Assembly (NCBI RefSeq): GCF_000282575.1
Contig: NZ_AKJA01000037.1
Span: 1-60,470, forward strand
Reading direction: 5' to 3'
DNA: 60,470 nucleotides
From: Herbaspirillum sp. YR522
Lineage (GTDB): Bacteria; Pseudomonadota; Gammaproteobacteria; Burkholderiales; Burkholderiaceae_D
The notes beneath the pieces were generated by a model. It searched no databases. It saw only the letters and a program-made list of their open reading frames with translations, and was not told the origin of the DNA. Shown piece by piece: positions 44,972 to 53,396 of the stretch (position 1 is its first letter; each line of letters begins with the position of its first letter). The position numbers and the translations under genes were made by a program.

Positions 44972-46027
44972 TCAATCCATCAGCGCGCGTGCTTCGGCCA
45001 CCTGGCTGCGATAGGCATCGAAGATGTTGCGCAGGGTGTCGGGCATGGTGGTGACGGGCTTCCAGTTCAACTCTTCACAGGTGTTGGTGATCTTGGGCAC
45101 GCGGTTCTGCACGTCCTGGTAGCCCTTGCCATAGTAGGCCGAGGAGGTGGTTTCGATCAGTTGCACCTGCTTGGCTGATTCGGCGTACTCGGGGTACTCG
45201 GCGGCCAGCGTCAGCATCATGTGCGCCAGTTCGCGAATCGAGAAGTTGTTGACCGGGTTGCCGATGTTATAGATCTTGCCGGAGGCAACGCCGCCTTCGT
45301 TGGCGATGATCTTCATCAGCGCATCGATGCCGTCGTCGATATAGGTGAAGGCGCGCTTCTGCTGGCCGCCGTCGACCAGCGAGATGTTCTCGCCGCGCAC
45401 GATGTGGCCGAAGAACTGGGTCACCACGCGCGAGCTGCCTTCCTTGGGCGTGTGGATCGAATCCAGCCCGGCGCCGATCCAGTTGAACGGACGGAACAGG
45501 GTGAAGTTCAGGCCGGCTTCCATGCCATAGCCCCAGATCACGCGGTCCATCAACTGCTTGGCGCACGAATAGATCCAGCGCGGCTTGTTGATCGGGCCGC
45601 AGATCAGTTCGGATTCTTCGGAATCGAATTCGTCGTCGTGGCACATGCCATAGACTTCCGAGGTCGACGGGAACACCAAGTGCTTCTTGTACTTGGCGGC
45701 CGAACGCACGATCGGCAGGTTGGCTTCGAAGTCCAGTTCGAACACCCGCAGCGGCGCATTGACGTAGGTCGACGGAGTGGCGATGGCCACCAGCGGCAGG
45801 ATCACGTCGCACTTCTTGACGTGGTATTCGACCCATTCCTGGTTGATCGTGATGTCGCCTTCGAAGAAATGCATCCGCGACTTGTAGGCCTCGTTGTCGA
45901 GGATGTCGGTAATGCGATCGGTCATCATGTCCATGCCATAGACGTGCCAATCCGTGGTTTCCAGGATGCGCTTGGACAGGTGATGGCCGATGAAGCCGTT
46001 GACGCCGAGAATGAGGACTTTTTTCAT
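44972..46027 (-). CDS. arnA: UDP-glucuronate decarboxylase/dehydrogenase, ArnA C-terminal domain as a separate protein
   Basis: Encodes 351 residues. It matches the C-terminal half of ArnA, which oxidatively decarboxylates UDP-glucuronate to UDP-4-keto-arabinose with NAD. The Rossmann motif is GVNGFIGHHLSKRIL, and the catalytic Tyr-Lys pair is in WIYSCAKQLMDRVIWGYG. The family stretch TLFRPFNWIGAGLDSI is intact. In E. coli this activity is fused to the formyltransferase; here the formyltransferase is the neighbouring gene, 36 bases away. Confidence 0.92.
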   Translation of the reverse strand: MKKVLILGVNGFIGHHLSKRILETTDWHVYGMDMMTDRITDILDNEAYKSRMHFFEGDITINQEWVEYHVKKCDVILPLVAIATPSTYVNAPLRVFELDFEANLPIVRSAAKYKKHLVFPSTSEVYGMCHDDEFDSEESELICGPINKPRWIYSCAKQLMDRVIWGYGMEAGLNFTLFRPFNWIGAGLDSIHTPKEGSSRVVTQFFGHIVRGENISLVDGGQQKRAFTYIDDGIDALMKIIANEGGVASGKIYNIGNPVNNFSIRELAHMMLTLAAEYPEYAESAKQVQLIETTSSAYYGKGYQDVQNRVPKITNTCEELNWKPVTTMPDTLRNIFDAYRSQVAEARALMD

Positions 46028-46063
46028 GATGTTAGCTAGTGGTTAGGCCGTGATCCAGGTGGA

Positions 46064-46981
46064 TCAGGAGGCCATGTATTTCAGGTAATTGTTGAGCGAG
46101 GCATCCTGGTCGTTGATCTGGATGCCGAGGATCTGGAGGAAGTCGCCGTCGCCGCAGCGCGCGTACAACTTGCCCCCTTCGAAGAACTTGTCCTGCATGC
46201 CATGCGTTTTCTGCAGCGCAGGGTGGGCCGCGGGCAGCACCAGGCGGGTACGCGTGATCGTGATTTTATCACCGGCGATTTCTTCGAAGGCGCCAGGGTA
46301 GGGAGGCGCCACGGCGCGCACCAGGTTGTGGACCTCGCGCGCGGTACGTCGCCAGTCGATACGGCCATCCTCGGGCTTGCGCCCGCCGAAGTAGCTGCCC
46401 GCGGCCAGGTTGTTGGGCAGGCGGGGGGTGCGCCCCGACAGCATGGCCGGCAAGGCCGACCACAGGGTCTGCTCGGCGGCCACCACGACCTTGGCGAACA
46501 CTTCGTGGGCGGTATCGTCGGGCAGGATCGGCACCGAGGTCTGCGCCACGATGGCGCCGGCATCGGGTTTGGCCGTCATCTCGTGCAGCGTGGCGCCGGT
46601 TTCGGTCTCGCCATGCAGTACCGCCCAGTTGATCGGTACCCGGCCGCGATACTTGGGCAACAGCGAGCCATGCATGTTGAATGCACCGTGCCTGGGTACG
46701 CCGAGGATTTCCTGCGGCAGCATGTGGCGGTAGTAGAAACTGAAGATGAAGTCGGGTTGCGCCGCCTGCACCTGGGCCAGCAATTGCGGCGACTTGGGAT
46801 CGGTCGGGGTGATGCAGGCGATCCCGGCTTCGCGGCATAGTTGCGCCACCGAACCGAACCAGATGTTCTCGCCCGGGCTGTCTTCGTGCGACACCACCAG
46901 CGACACCCGCACGCCGCGCGCCAGCAGTACCTTCAGGCAGCGCAGCCCCACATCGTGATAGGCGAAGACGACAGCGTTCAT
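46064..46981 (-). CDS. arnA: UDP-4-amino-4-deoxy-L-arabinose formyltransferase, ArnA N-terminal domain as a separate protein
   Basis: Encodes 305 residues. It matches the N-terminal half of ArnA, which formylates UDP-Ara4N using 10-formyltetrahydrofolate. The catalytic region FNMHGSLLPKYRGRVPINWA, the preceding FSFYYRHMLPQEI and the later PDAGAIVAQ are conserved, followed by a C-terminal OB-like region. The start overlaps the end of arnC by 4 bases, and the decarboxylase half follows downstream, opposite to the domain order expected from a simple gene split only in that both halves keep N-to-C order along the transcript. Confidence 0.92.
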   Translation of the reverse strand: MNAVVFAYHDVGLRCLKVLLARGVRVSLVVSHEDSPGENIWFGSVAQLCREAGIACITPTDPKSPQLLAQVQAAQPDFIFSFYYRHMLPQEILGVPRHGAFNMHGSLLPKYRGRVPINWAVLHGETETGATLHEMTAKPDAGAIVAQTSVPILPDDTAHEVFAKVVVAAEQTLWSALPAMLSGRTPRLPNNLAAGSYFGGRKPEDGRIDWRRTAREVHNLVRAVAPPYPGAFEEIAGDKITITRTRLVLPAAHPALQKTHGMQDKFFEGGKLYARCGDGDFLQILGIQINDQDASLNNYLKYMAS

Positions 46982-47934
46982 GTGCCCTGCCTGTCGTCGT
47001 CGCTGGAATGCTCCAGGATGGCCTGGACCACATAGCGTGGTCGTGCCCGCACCTGCATGTAGATGCGGCCGATGTATTCTCCCAGCAGCCCGATCGAGAA
47101 CAGGATCACGCCCATCAGGAAGAAGGTGATCGCAAACAGCGTAAAGACGCCGCCCACTTCCGCGCCCAGCATCAGGCGCCGCAGCACGATCAGCACGAAC
47201 AGCGCCGCCGACGCGAATGCCAGGCCGATGCCCAGGAGCGAGAAGAACTGCAGCGGCACCAGCGAGAAGCCGGTCACCAGGTCGAAGTTGAGGCGGATCA
47301 GGCTGTAGAGCGAATACTTCGATTCTCCGGCCGAGCGCTCTTCGTGCTCGACCACGATTTCGGTCGGGTTGCGCGAGAAGGTATAGGCCAGCGCCGGCAC
47401 GAAGGTGTTGACCTCGCTGCAGCGGTTGACCAGGTCGATCACGTTGCGGCCATAGGCGCGCAGCATGTTGCCCTGGTCGGTCATCTTGATGCGGGTGATC
47501 TTTTCGCGCAGGCGGTTCATGGCCTTGGAGGCATAGGTGCGCCAGGCCGAATCCTGGCGCTCGCGCCGGATCGAGCCGACATAGTCGTAGCCTTCGCGCA
47601 TCTTGGCCACCAGGTTGCCGATTTCCTCGGGCGGGTTCTGCAGGTCGGCGTCGAGCGTGACCACCACCTCGCCGCGGGTGGCCTCGAAACCGGCCATGAT
47701 CGCCATGTGCTGGCCGTAGTTGCCGTTAAACAGCACCACCCGGGTGACGTCCGGGCGCAGGCGGTACTGCTCGGCCAGGATGCCGGCCGAGCGATCGCGG
47801 CTGCCATCGTTGACGAAGATCACTTCATAGCTGTAGCCCAAGGCGTCGAGCGCCGGATAGAGGCGCTCGAACAGCTTGGCAAGGCCCGATTCCTCGTTAT
47901 AAACCGGGATGACGACGGACAGTTCTGGTTTCAT
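46978..47934 (-). CDS. arnC: Undecaprenyl-phosphate 4-deoxy-4-formamido-L-arabinose transferase ArnC
   Basis: Encodes 318 residues. ArnC transfers Ara4FN from UDP to undecaprenyl phosphate. It is a GT2 enzyme with SVVIPVYNEESGLAKL, VTLDADLQNPPEEIGNLV and two C-terminal membrane helices (near residues 235-255 and 270-290). The ATG at 47934 (MKPELSVV) is the typical start. It overlaps the formyltransferase gene by 4 bases and follows arnB by 118 bases, in which an 8-base GC-rich stem (GGGCCCGA) lies at 47962-48000. Confidence 0.94.
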   Translation of the reverse strand: MKPELSVVIPVYNEESGLAKLFERLYPALDALGYSYEVIFVNDGSRDRSAGILAEQYRLRPDVTRVVLFNGNYGQHMAIMAGFEATRGEVVVTLDADLQNPPEEIGNLVAKMREGYDYVGSIRRERQDSAWRTYASKAMNRLREKITRIKMTDQGNMLRAYGRNVIDLVNRCSEVNTFVPALAYTFSRNPTEIVVEHEERSAGESKYSLYSLIRLNFDLVTGFSLVPLQFFSLLGIGLAFASAALFVLIVLRRLMLGAEVGGVFTLFAITFFLMGVILFSIGLLGEYIGRIYMQVRARPRYVVQAILEHSSDDDRQGT

Positions 47935-48052
47935 CAATGCGTAATACTGAAAATAGGCCAAGGGCCCGACACCGCGAAAATGCTGGCGCGGATCGGGCCC
48001 GGGTTGGGTGATGCCGCCAGGGCGCCGATGCTTGCCCGGGACGGGGGCAAAA

Positions 48053-49174
48053 TCAACGCAGCACGGATTTTACCGTTTCCACCGACCGTTCGACGTCGTC
48101 TTTACTCATGACATTGAACATCGGCAACGACACGATGCGCTGGCCGACCCGTTCGGCCACGGGGAACATGCCTTCGCCGAAGCCGCGCTCGCGGTACAGC
48201 TTGAGCAGGTGGATCGCCGGGTAGTGGTAGCCGATGCCGACTTGCTTTTCCATCATCTTTTCCATGAAGACGGCACGGGTGATGCGTTCGGGCAATACCA
48301 GCTGGAACATGTGCCAGTTGGAGTTCTCGAAGTCGGCCACCGGCAGCTGGGCGCCGCTCTGGGCTTCGAAGTCGCTGCCGAAGCAGCTGAAGTAATGGCG
48401 TGCCAGCTGCTTGCGATGGGCGGTGATCGCATCGACCTGGGCGAACTGGCCCAGGCCGATGGCGGCGGCCACGTCGGTCATGTTGAACTTGCCGCCCAGC
48501 ACGTCGACCTCGAGGCCGTCGAAGCCGCTGCGGGTGACCCCCTGCAAGCGGTATTTTTCCGCCAGGCGCGCCTCGTCGGCGTTGTTGAGCACCAGGAAGC
48601 CGCCTTCGCTGGAGGTGATGTTCTTGTTGGCCTGCAGGCTGAACGACACGAAGTCGCCGAAGGAGCCGATGCGGCGACCGTTCCAGGTCGAGCCAAGCGC
48701 CTGCGCGGCGTCTTCGATGACGCGCAGGTTGTGCCGCCTGGCGATGTCGTAGAGGCGATCCATGTCGACCGGCAGGCCCGACAGGTAGACCGGGATGATG
48801 GCGCGGGTGGCCGGGGTGATGGCCGCTTCCAGGCGATCGAGGTCGATGTTGCGGGTAATCGGGTCGATGTCGGCAAATACCGGCGTGGCGCCCGTTTCCA
48901 GGATCACGTTGGCCGTCGCCACCCACGAGATGGGGGTGGTGATGACTTCGTCGCCCGGTCCCACGTCGGCGATGCGCAGCGCGATCTCCATGGTGCAGGT
49001 GCCGGAGTTGAAGGTGCGCACGATGCGCCCGCCCAGGTAATCGGACAAGGCCTTCTCGAAGGCCTGCACCTTGGGCCCGCTGGTGATCCAGCCGGAGCGC
49101 AGCACGTCGGCCACGGCCGCGATGGTGGACTCGTCGATGGTGGGTTTGGCAAATGGCAGGAAGGGCAGGCTCAT
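48053..49174 (-). CDS. arnB: UDP-4-amino-4-deoxy-L-arabinose aminotransferase ArnB
   Basis: Encodes 373 residues. ArnB converts UDP-4-keto-arabinose to UDP-Ara4N with pyridoxal phosphate and glutamate. It belongs to the DegT/DnrJ/EryC1 sugar aminotransferase family: FNSGTCTMEIALRIADVGPG, VIEDAAQALGSTWNGRRIG and the PLP lysine in SLQANKNITSSEGGFL are present. It starts MSLPFLPFAKPTIDE. It lies between the small flippase-like gene and arnC. Confidence 0.94.
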   Translation of the reverse strand: MSLPFLPFAKPTIDESTIAAVADVLRSGWITSGPKVQAFEKALSDYLGGRIVRTFNSGTCTMEIALRIADVGPGDEVITTPISWVATANVILETGATPVFADIDPITRNIDLDRLEAAITPATRAIIPVYLSGLPVDMDRLYDIARRHNLRVIEDAAQALGSTWNGRRIGSFGDFVSFSLQANKNITSSEGGFLVLNNADEARLAEKYRLQGVTRSGFDGLEVDVLGGKFNMTDVAAAIGLGQFAQVDAITAHRKQLARHYFSCFGSDFEAQSGAQLPVADFENSNWHMFQLVLPERITRAVFMEKMMEKQVGIGYHYPAIHLLKLYRERGFGEGMFPVAERVGQRIVSLPMFNVMSKDDVERSVETVKSVLR

Positions 49175-49235
49175 GGGTCTTGGTGTCCAGTCTGGCGGGT
49201 ATTCGAATTCGTGATCTTGTTTTGTTGTATTGCAG

Positions 49236-49276
49236 CAATAGCGCGTTGCCGGCGCCGTGCGGGCAGCGCGCTATTG
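49236..49276. other. Long hairpin between the ArnE-like gene and arnB
   Basis: CAATAGCGCG pairs with CGCGCTATTG, and inner TTGCC pairs with GGCA, giving a long GC-rich stem. It starts 5 bases after the ArnE-like stop. No T-run is present on either strand. Confidence 0.6.
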
Positions 49277-49280
49277 TAAA

Positions 49281-49652
49281 TCAGCTTCTGGTCAACAAGA
49301 CAACGCCGGCGATGATCACGCCGATGGCCAGCAGGCGCTGGGCCGAGACCACTTCGCCCAGGAAGTACCAGGCGCCCACGGCATTGATGATGTAGCCCAG
49401 CGACAGCAACGGGTATGCGATGGTGACGTCGACCCGTGACAGGCCGATGATCCACACCACCACCGAGATGACGTAGCACGCCAGGCCACCGATGATGGGC
49501 AGCTGGGTGGCCAGTTTGATGCCGGTCGAGAACCAGTTCGAGGCCGTCAGGTGGATCGCGCCCACGGCATTGGTACCGGCCTTGAGCAGCAACTGGGCCA
49601 CCGCATTGAGGCAGATGCCGACGAAGATGAAGCCGAAGGTAGGCAGGTTCAT
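49281..49652 (-). CDS. Small EamA/SMR-type membrane protein, ArnE/ArnF-like flippase subunit
   Basis: Encodes 123 residues with four hydrophobic helices. In E. coli the ArnE-ArnF heterodimer is proposed to flip undecaprenyl-phosphate Ara4N across the inner membrane. The motif AQLLLKAGTNAVGA and C-terminal YPLLSLGYIINAVGAWYFLG fit this family. Only one such gene is present here, so it might act as a homodimer or with a partner elsewhere. It overlaps the arnT stop by 4 bases (ATGA). Confidence 0.85.
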   Translation of the reverse strand: MNLPTFGFIFVGICLNAVAQLLLKAGTNAVGAIHLTASNWFSTGIKLATQLPIIGGLACYVISVVVWIIGLSRVDVTIAYPLLSLGYIINAVGAWYFLGEVVSAQRLLAIGVIIAGVVLLTRS

Positions 49653-51367
49653 GGCGCCGCCTTGCCGCTGGCGCCGGCTGCCTGTGGGTCATTGGCCACG
49701 ATCACGCGTCGCGGGTCCTGGCCGATGACGCGCATGGGCAGCTGGCGTTGCTGCAGTTGCTGGTACACGCCCGGGTCGATGATGGCGATGTCCTTCTTGC
49801 CAGCGGCGTGGTCGGCCACCCATTGTGCGACGAAGGCATCGATGGTGGGCAGCCACAGTTGCGGTTCCTGCTTCAGGCCGAACGACAGTTCGTCGGCATG
49901 CTGCACCATGATCATGGTGCGTTGCAGGTAGAACGGCAGCGCCTGCTCGTAGCGACCCACCACGTAGATCGGGGTCTCCGGCTTGAGCTCGGCCTGTATT
50001 GCGGGAACGTAATCGATGCCGGCCGAATAGCGGCCTTGCGGGTCGTGACCCAGCATCAGCAACTGGCCGGCGATGAAGGCGCTGGCCGCCAGCGCCGTGA
50101 CGGCGGCGTCCTTGTGCTGGCGTGCCAGACGGATGGCGGCGATGCCGCCGACGAAGAACAGCAGCGCCGCGGCGTACAGGTAGGGCACATGCGCCTCGAC
50201 CAGGGGCCGGGCGAAGTCGTTCTTGGCCATCGACGGCACGCGCGGGATGAAGGCCAGCGCCACTGCGCTGGGCACGGCCACCAGCGAGCCGGCCCAGGCC
50301 AGCGCCTTATGGTCGGCGCGTTCCAGGTAGCTGGCGATGAGCAAGGCCAGCGCCGGGAAGATCGGCAGGATGTAGGAGGGCAGCTTCGAGCCCGAGATGC
50401 TGAAGAACACGAAGATGAACGCCGACCACACCAGCAGCAGCTTGCCGGGCTGGAAGCGACCGCCGTTGATGCTGTGGTAGCCGCCGCTGTCACGCTGGTC
50501 GCGCATGCCCTGCCACAGGCCCTGGAAGAACACGCCCAGCCATGGCACGATCCCCAGCAGCAGGATCGGGACGAAGTAGTACCAGGGGCCGGGGCGACTG
50601 TGGATCTTGCTGGTGAAGCGCTGGAAGTGCTCGTGGATGAAGAAGAACTCCGGGAACTCCGGGTTCTTCAGCGACACCGCCACGAACCACGGCGTGGTGA
50701 TGACGAAGAACAGGATCAGCCCCTTGACCAGGTGCAGCCGCTTCCAGATCGCCCAGTCGCGGGCCAGGACGGTGTACAGCACCAGTACCGCGCCCGGCAG
50801 CACGATGCCGATCAATCCCTTGGACAGCACCGCCAGCGCCATGCCGGCCCAGCACAGCAGCATCCAGTTGCGCTGGCTCTCGTGCGAGGCGCCGTTGCGC
50901 TGGCCCAGCAGCAGGGCGCACAGGGTGATGGTCATCATCCCTGCCAGGCCCATGTCGAGCGTGTTGATGTGCGCCATGCCGGCCCAGAAGAAGCTCGAGC
51001 CCAGCACCAGGGCGGCGTAGAAGCCGACCCGGCCGTTCATCACGCGGGTGCCGGTGTAGGCGGCCAGGCCGATGCCCAGCAGGCCGCACAGCCCGGTCCA
51101 GAGCCGCGCCTGCCACTCGCCCAGGCCGAACAGCTCGAAGGTGACGGCGTTCATCCAGGTCTGCAGCGGCGGCTTCTCGAAGTACTTGATGCCGTTGAGG
51201 CGGGTGGTGATCCAGTCCTGGGTGGCGACCATCTCGCGCGCCATCTCGGCATAGCGGCCTTCGTCCGACGGCACCAGCGTGCGGGCGCCGAGCATGGCAA
51301 ACCAGACCAGCAGGAACAGGATGAGCAGCGTCCAGACGAACGCTTTCGATTTGTACAGGTCGCGCAT
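49649..51367 (-). CDS. arnT: Lipid A 4-amino-4-deoxy-L-arabinose transferase ArnT
   Basis: Encodes 572 residues. ArnT transfers Ara4N from undecaprenyl phosphate to lipid A phosphates in the periplasm, lowering affinity for polymyxin and cationic peptides. It is a GT83/PMT-like protein with about twelve membrane helices and the conserved first periplasmic loop PSDEGRYAEMAREM, followed by FEKPPLQTWMNAV. The ATG at 51367 (MRDLYKSK) starts at the first membrane helix; an upstream open frame is unrelated. It lies 56 bases after the Mth938-like gene. Confidence 0.92.
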   Translation of the reverse strand: MRDLYKSKAFVWTLLILFLLVWFAMLGARTLVPSDEGRYAEMAREMVATQDWITTRLNGIKYFEKPPLQTWMNAVTFELFGLGEWQARLWTGLCGLLGIGLAAYTGTRVMNGRVGFYAALVLGSSFFWAGMAHINTLDMGLAGMMTITLCALLLGQRNGASHESQRNWMLLCWAGMALAVLSKGLIGIVLPGAVLVLYTVLARDWAIWKRLHLVKGLILFFVITTPWFVAVSLKNPEFPEFFFIHEHFQRFTSKIHSRPGPWYYFVPILLLGIVPWLGVFFQGLWQGMRDQRDSGGYHSINGGRFQPGKLLLVWSAFIFVFFSISGSKLPSYILPIFPALALLIASYLERADHKALAWAGSLVAVPSAVALAFIPRVPSMAKNDFARPLVEAHVPYLYAAALLFFVGGIAAIRLARQHKDAAVTALAASAFIAGQLLMLGHDPQGRYSAGIDYVPAIQAELKPETPIYVVGRYEQALPFYLQRTMIMVQHADELSFGLKQEPQLWLPTIDAFVAQWVADHAAGKKDIAIIDPGVYQQLQQRQLPMRVIGQDPRRVIVANDPQAAGASGKAAP

Positions 51368-51423
51368 TACGGCAGTTTCCTTGTGCGTGTTCTTGGGTTT
51401 CTTGTCGCGCCGGGCCGCGGCGA

Positions 51424-51804
51424 TCAGGGCTGGCCGGGCAGCACCAGCGCCAGGGCCACCTTGCGACCCTCGGCCATCAGGATGTTGTAGGTGCGGCAGG
51501 CAGCCTGGTTGTCCATGCATTCGACGCCGATGCGGCGCGCCGTCAGCGCCATGATCAGCTTGGGATGGATGAAGCGCTGGCGCTCGCCGGTGCCCAGGAT
51601 CACCACGTCCGGCTGGGTCGCCTCGATCTGTGCGAAGTCGGCCGCGGTGAGGGCGTCGAAGTCGCGCACCGGCCAGGCAGCGGGCTCGCTTTCAGGCAGC
51701 ACCACCAGGCTGTGCGTGAAACGGATCGCATTGAGTTCGACCCCGTCGGCGTCGTAGGCGGTGACGGTCTGGTACTGCTTGGTTTCGGTTGAATGGAGCT
51801 TCAT
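51424..51804 (-). CDS. Mth938-like (DUF498) domain protein
   Basis: Encodes 126 residues. The small Mth938/NDUFAF3-like fold is recognisable by YDADGVELNAIRFTHSLVVL, PDVVILGTGERQRFIHP and VECMDNQAACRTYNILMAEG. The biochemical role is unknown; members occur widely in proteobacteria. Here it appears to head the arn transcript, 56 bases before arnT. It is soluble, with no signal peptide. The ATG at 51804 (MKLHSTE) fits the family; six upstream residues are probably not translated. Confidence 0.88.
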   Translation of the reverse strand: MKLHSTETKQYQTVTAYDADGVELNAIRFTHSLVVLPESEPAAWPVRDFDALTAADFAQIEATQPDVVILGTGERQRFIHPKLIMALTARRIGVECMDNQAACRTYNILMAEGRKVALALVLPGQP

Positions 51805-52078
51805 CGCGGGATGGGCTGGCACACATCCGGAGCATCGTTGGTCGGCAGGGCCGTGATGTCATTCCGACATGCATTGCAGCGAACAGGTCGTAAAGTGCAG
51901 CATTGTAGCCGTTTCCTTTCCGGCAGCGCCTATTTGATTGATAAATTGGACAGCTTTGGGCAAAATGGCCGGTTCCCATTGTCGGTTCGGGCGCGCCACC
52001 ACGCGTGACCCGGGCGACAGTTCGCGGCAGACCCGAGCGGCGCGTTCCCCGGCGCGCCGTTGGCAAACAACTAGAGGA

Positions 52079-53314
52079 ATGGCTGTGCGACCGATTCAGA
52101 AATCCAGGAAACTGGCAGATGTGTGTTACGACATTCGTGGCCCCGTGCTGGAAAAAGCGCGGCAGATGGAAGAAGAAGGCCACAAGATCATCAAGCTCAA
52201 TATCGGCAACCTGGCCGCGTTCGGCTTCGATGCGCCCGACGAGATCGTGCAGGACATGATCCGCAACATGGGCAATGCTTCCGGCTATACCGATTCGAAG
52301 GGGTTGTTCGCGCCGCGCAAGTCGGTCATGCACTACACCCAGCAAAAGCATATCGAGGGTGTCACCATCGACGACATCTATCTCGGCAACGGCGCCTCCG
52401 AGCTGATCGTCATGAGCGTCAACGCCTTGCTCAACACGGGCGACGAAGTGTTGGTGCCATCGCCGGACTACCCGCTGTGGACCGCCGCGGTCAGCCTCTC
52501 GGGCGGTACTCCGGTGCATTATGTGTGCGACGAGCAGGCCGGCTGGCAGCCCGATATCGACGACATCGGCAAGAAGATCACGCCCAATACCAAGGCGATC
52601 GTGGTGATCAACCCCAACAACCCGACCGGCGCGCTGTACTCGGTGGACGTGCTCAAGGAAATCATCGAGCTGGCGCGACGCCACCAGTTGATCGTGCTGG
52701 CCGACGAGATCTACGACAAGGTGCTCTACGACGGCAATACCCACACCTCGCTGGCCTCGCTGGCCGACGATGTGCTGTTCATCACCTTCAACGGCTTGTC
52801 GAAGAACTACCGCTCGTGCGGCTACCGGGCCGGCTGGATGGTGGTGTCGGGCGAGAAGAAGCATGCCCGCGACTACATCGAGGGCCTCAACATGCTGGCT
52901 TCGATGCGGCTGTGCGCCAACGCGCCGGGCCAGTTCGCGATCCAGACCGCGCTGGGCGGCTACCAGAGCATCAACGACCTGGTGGGGCCCAACGGCCGCC
53001 TGACCAAGCAGCGCGACCTGGCCCACAAGCTGCTCACCGAGATTCCCGGCGTGACCTGTGTCAAGCCGAAATCGGCGCTGTACATGTTCCCGCGCCTGGA
53101 CCCCGAGATCTATCCGATCAAGGACGACCAGCAATTCGCCTACGAACTGCTGGCCGAGGAAAAGGTACTCATCGTGCAGGGTACCGGGTTCAATTGCCCC
53201 ACGCCGGATCACTTCCGGGTGGTGTTCTTGCCCAACACCGATGACCTGACCGAGTCGATGGGCCGTATCGCCCACTTCCTCGAGGCGTATCGTCGTCGCC
53301 ACGGCACCGCCTGA
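52079..53314 (+). CDS. Pyridoxal phosphate-dependent aminotransferase, alanine transaminase type
   Basis: Encodes 411 residues. It is a class I/II aminotransferase close to AlaA (glutamate-pyruvate transaminase) by eye. Key sites are SGYTDSKGLFAPRKSVMHY, VVINPNNPTGALYS (family Asn-Pro), VLADEIYDKVLYDG (Asp-Tyr) and the PLP lysine in ITFNGLSKNYRSCGYRAGW. The ATG at 52079 has AGAGGA upstream; the open frame begins earlier without conservation. It precedes hom by 82 bases, and this linkage suggests a role in amino acid synthesis. Confidence 0.9.
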   Translation: MAVRPIQKSRKLADVCYDIRGPVLEKARQMEEEGHKIIKLNIGNLAAFGFDAPDEIVQDMIRNMGNASGYTDSKGLFAPRKSVMHYTQQKHIEGVTIDDIYLGNGASELIVMSVNALLNTGDEVLVPSPDYPLWTAAVSLSGGTPVHYVCDEQAGWQPDIDDIGKKITPNTKAIVVINPNNPTGALYSVDVLKEIIELARRHQLIVLADEIYDKVLYDGNTHTSLASLADDVLFITFNGLSKNYRSCGYRAGWMVVSGEKKHARDYIEGLNMLASMRLCANAPGQFAIQTALGGYQSINDLVGPNGRLTKQRDLAHKLLTEIPGVTCVKPKSALYMFPRLDPEIYPIKDDQQFAYELLAEEKVLIVQGTGFNCPTPDHFRVVFLPNTDDLTESMGRIAHFLEAYRRRHGTA

Positions 53315-53396
53315 ACGGCGCCCTGGCAGCATCGCTTGCAGCACCCGCTCCCGGAGCTACGCCCGGGAACGGCATTTTTTTCAACTCGAAGACAAT

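Noticed and set aside
53340..53382. Possible terminator between the aminotransferase and hom
   Set aside because: TCCCG and CGGGA could pair before a T-run, but the stem is short and interrupted and T-run placement is poor, so I did not list it as a feature.
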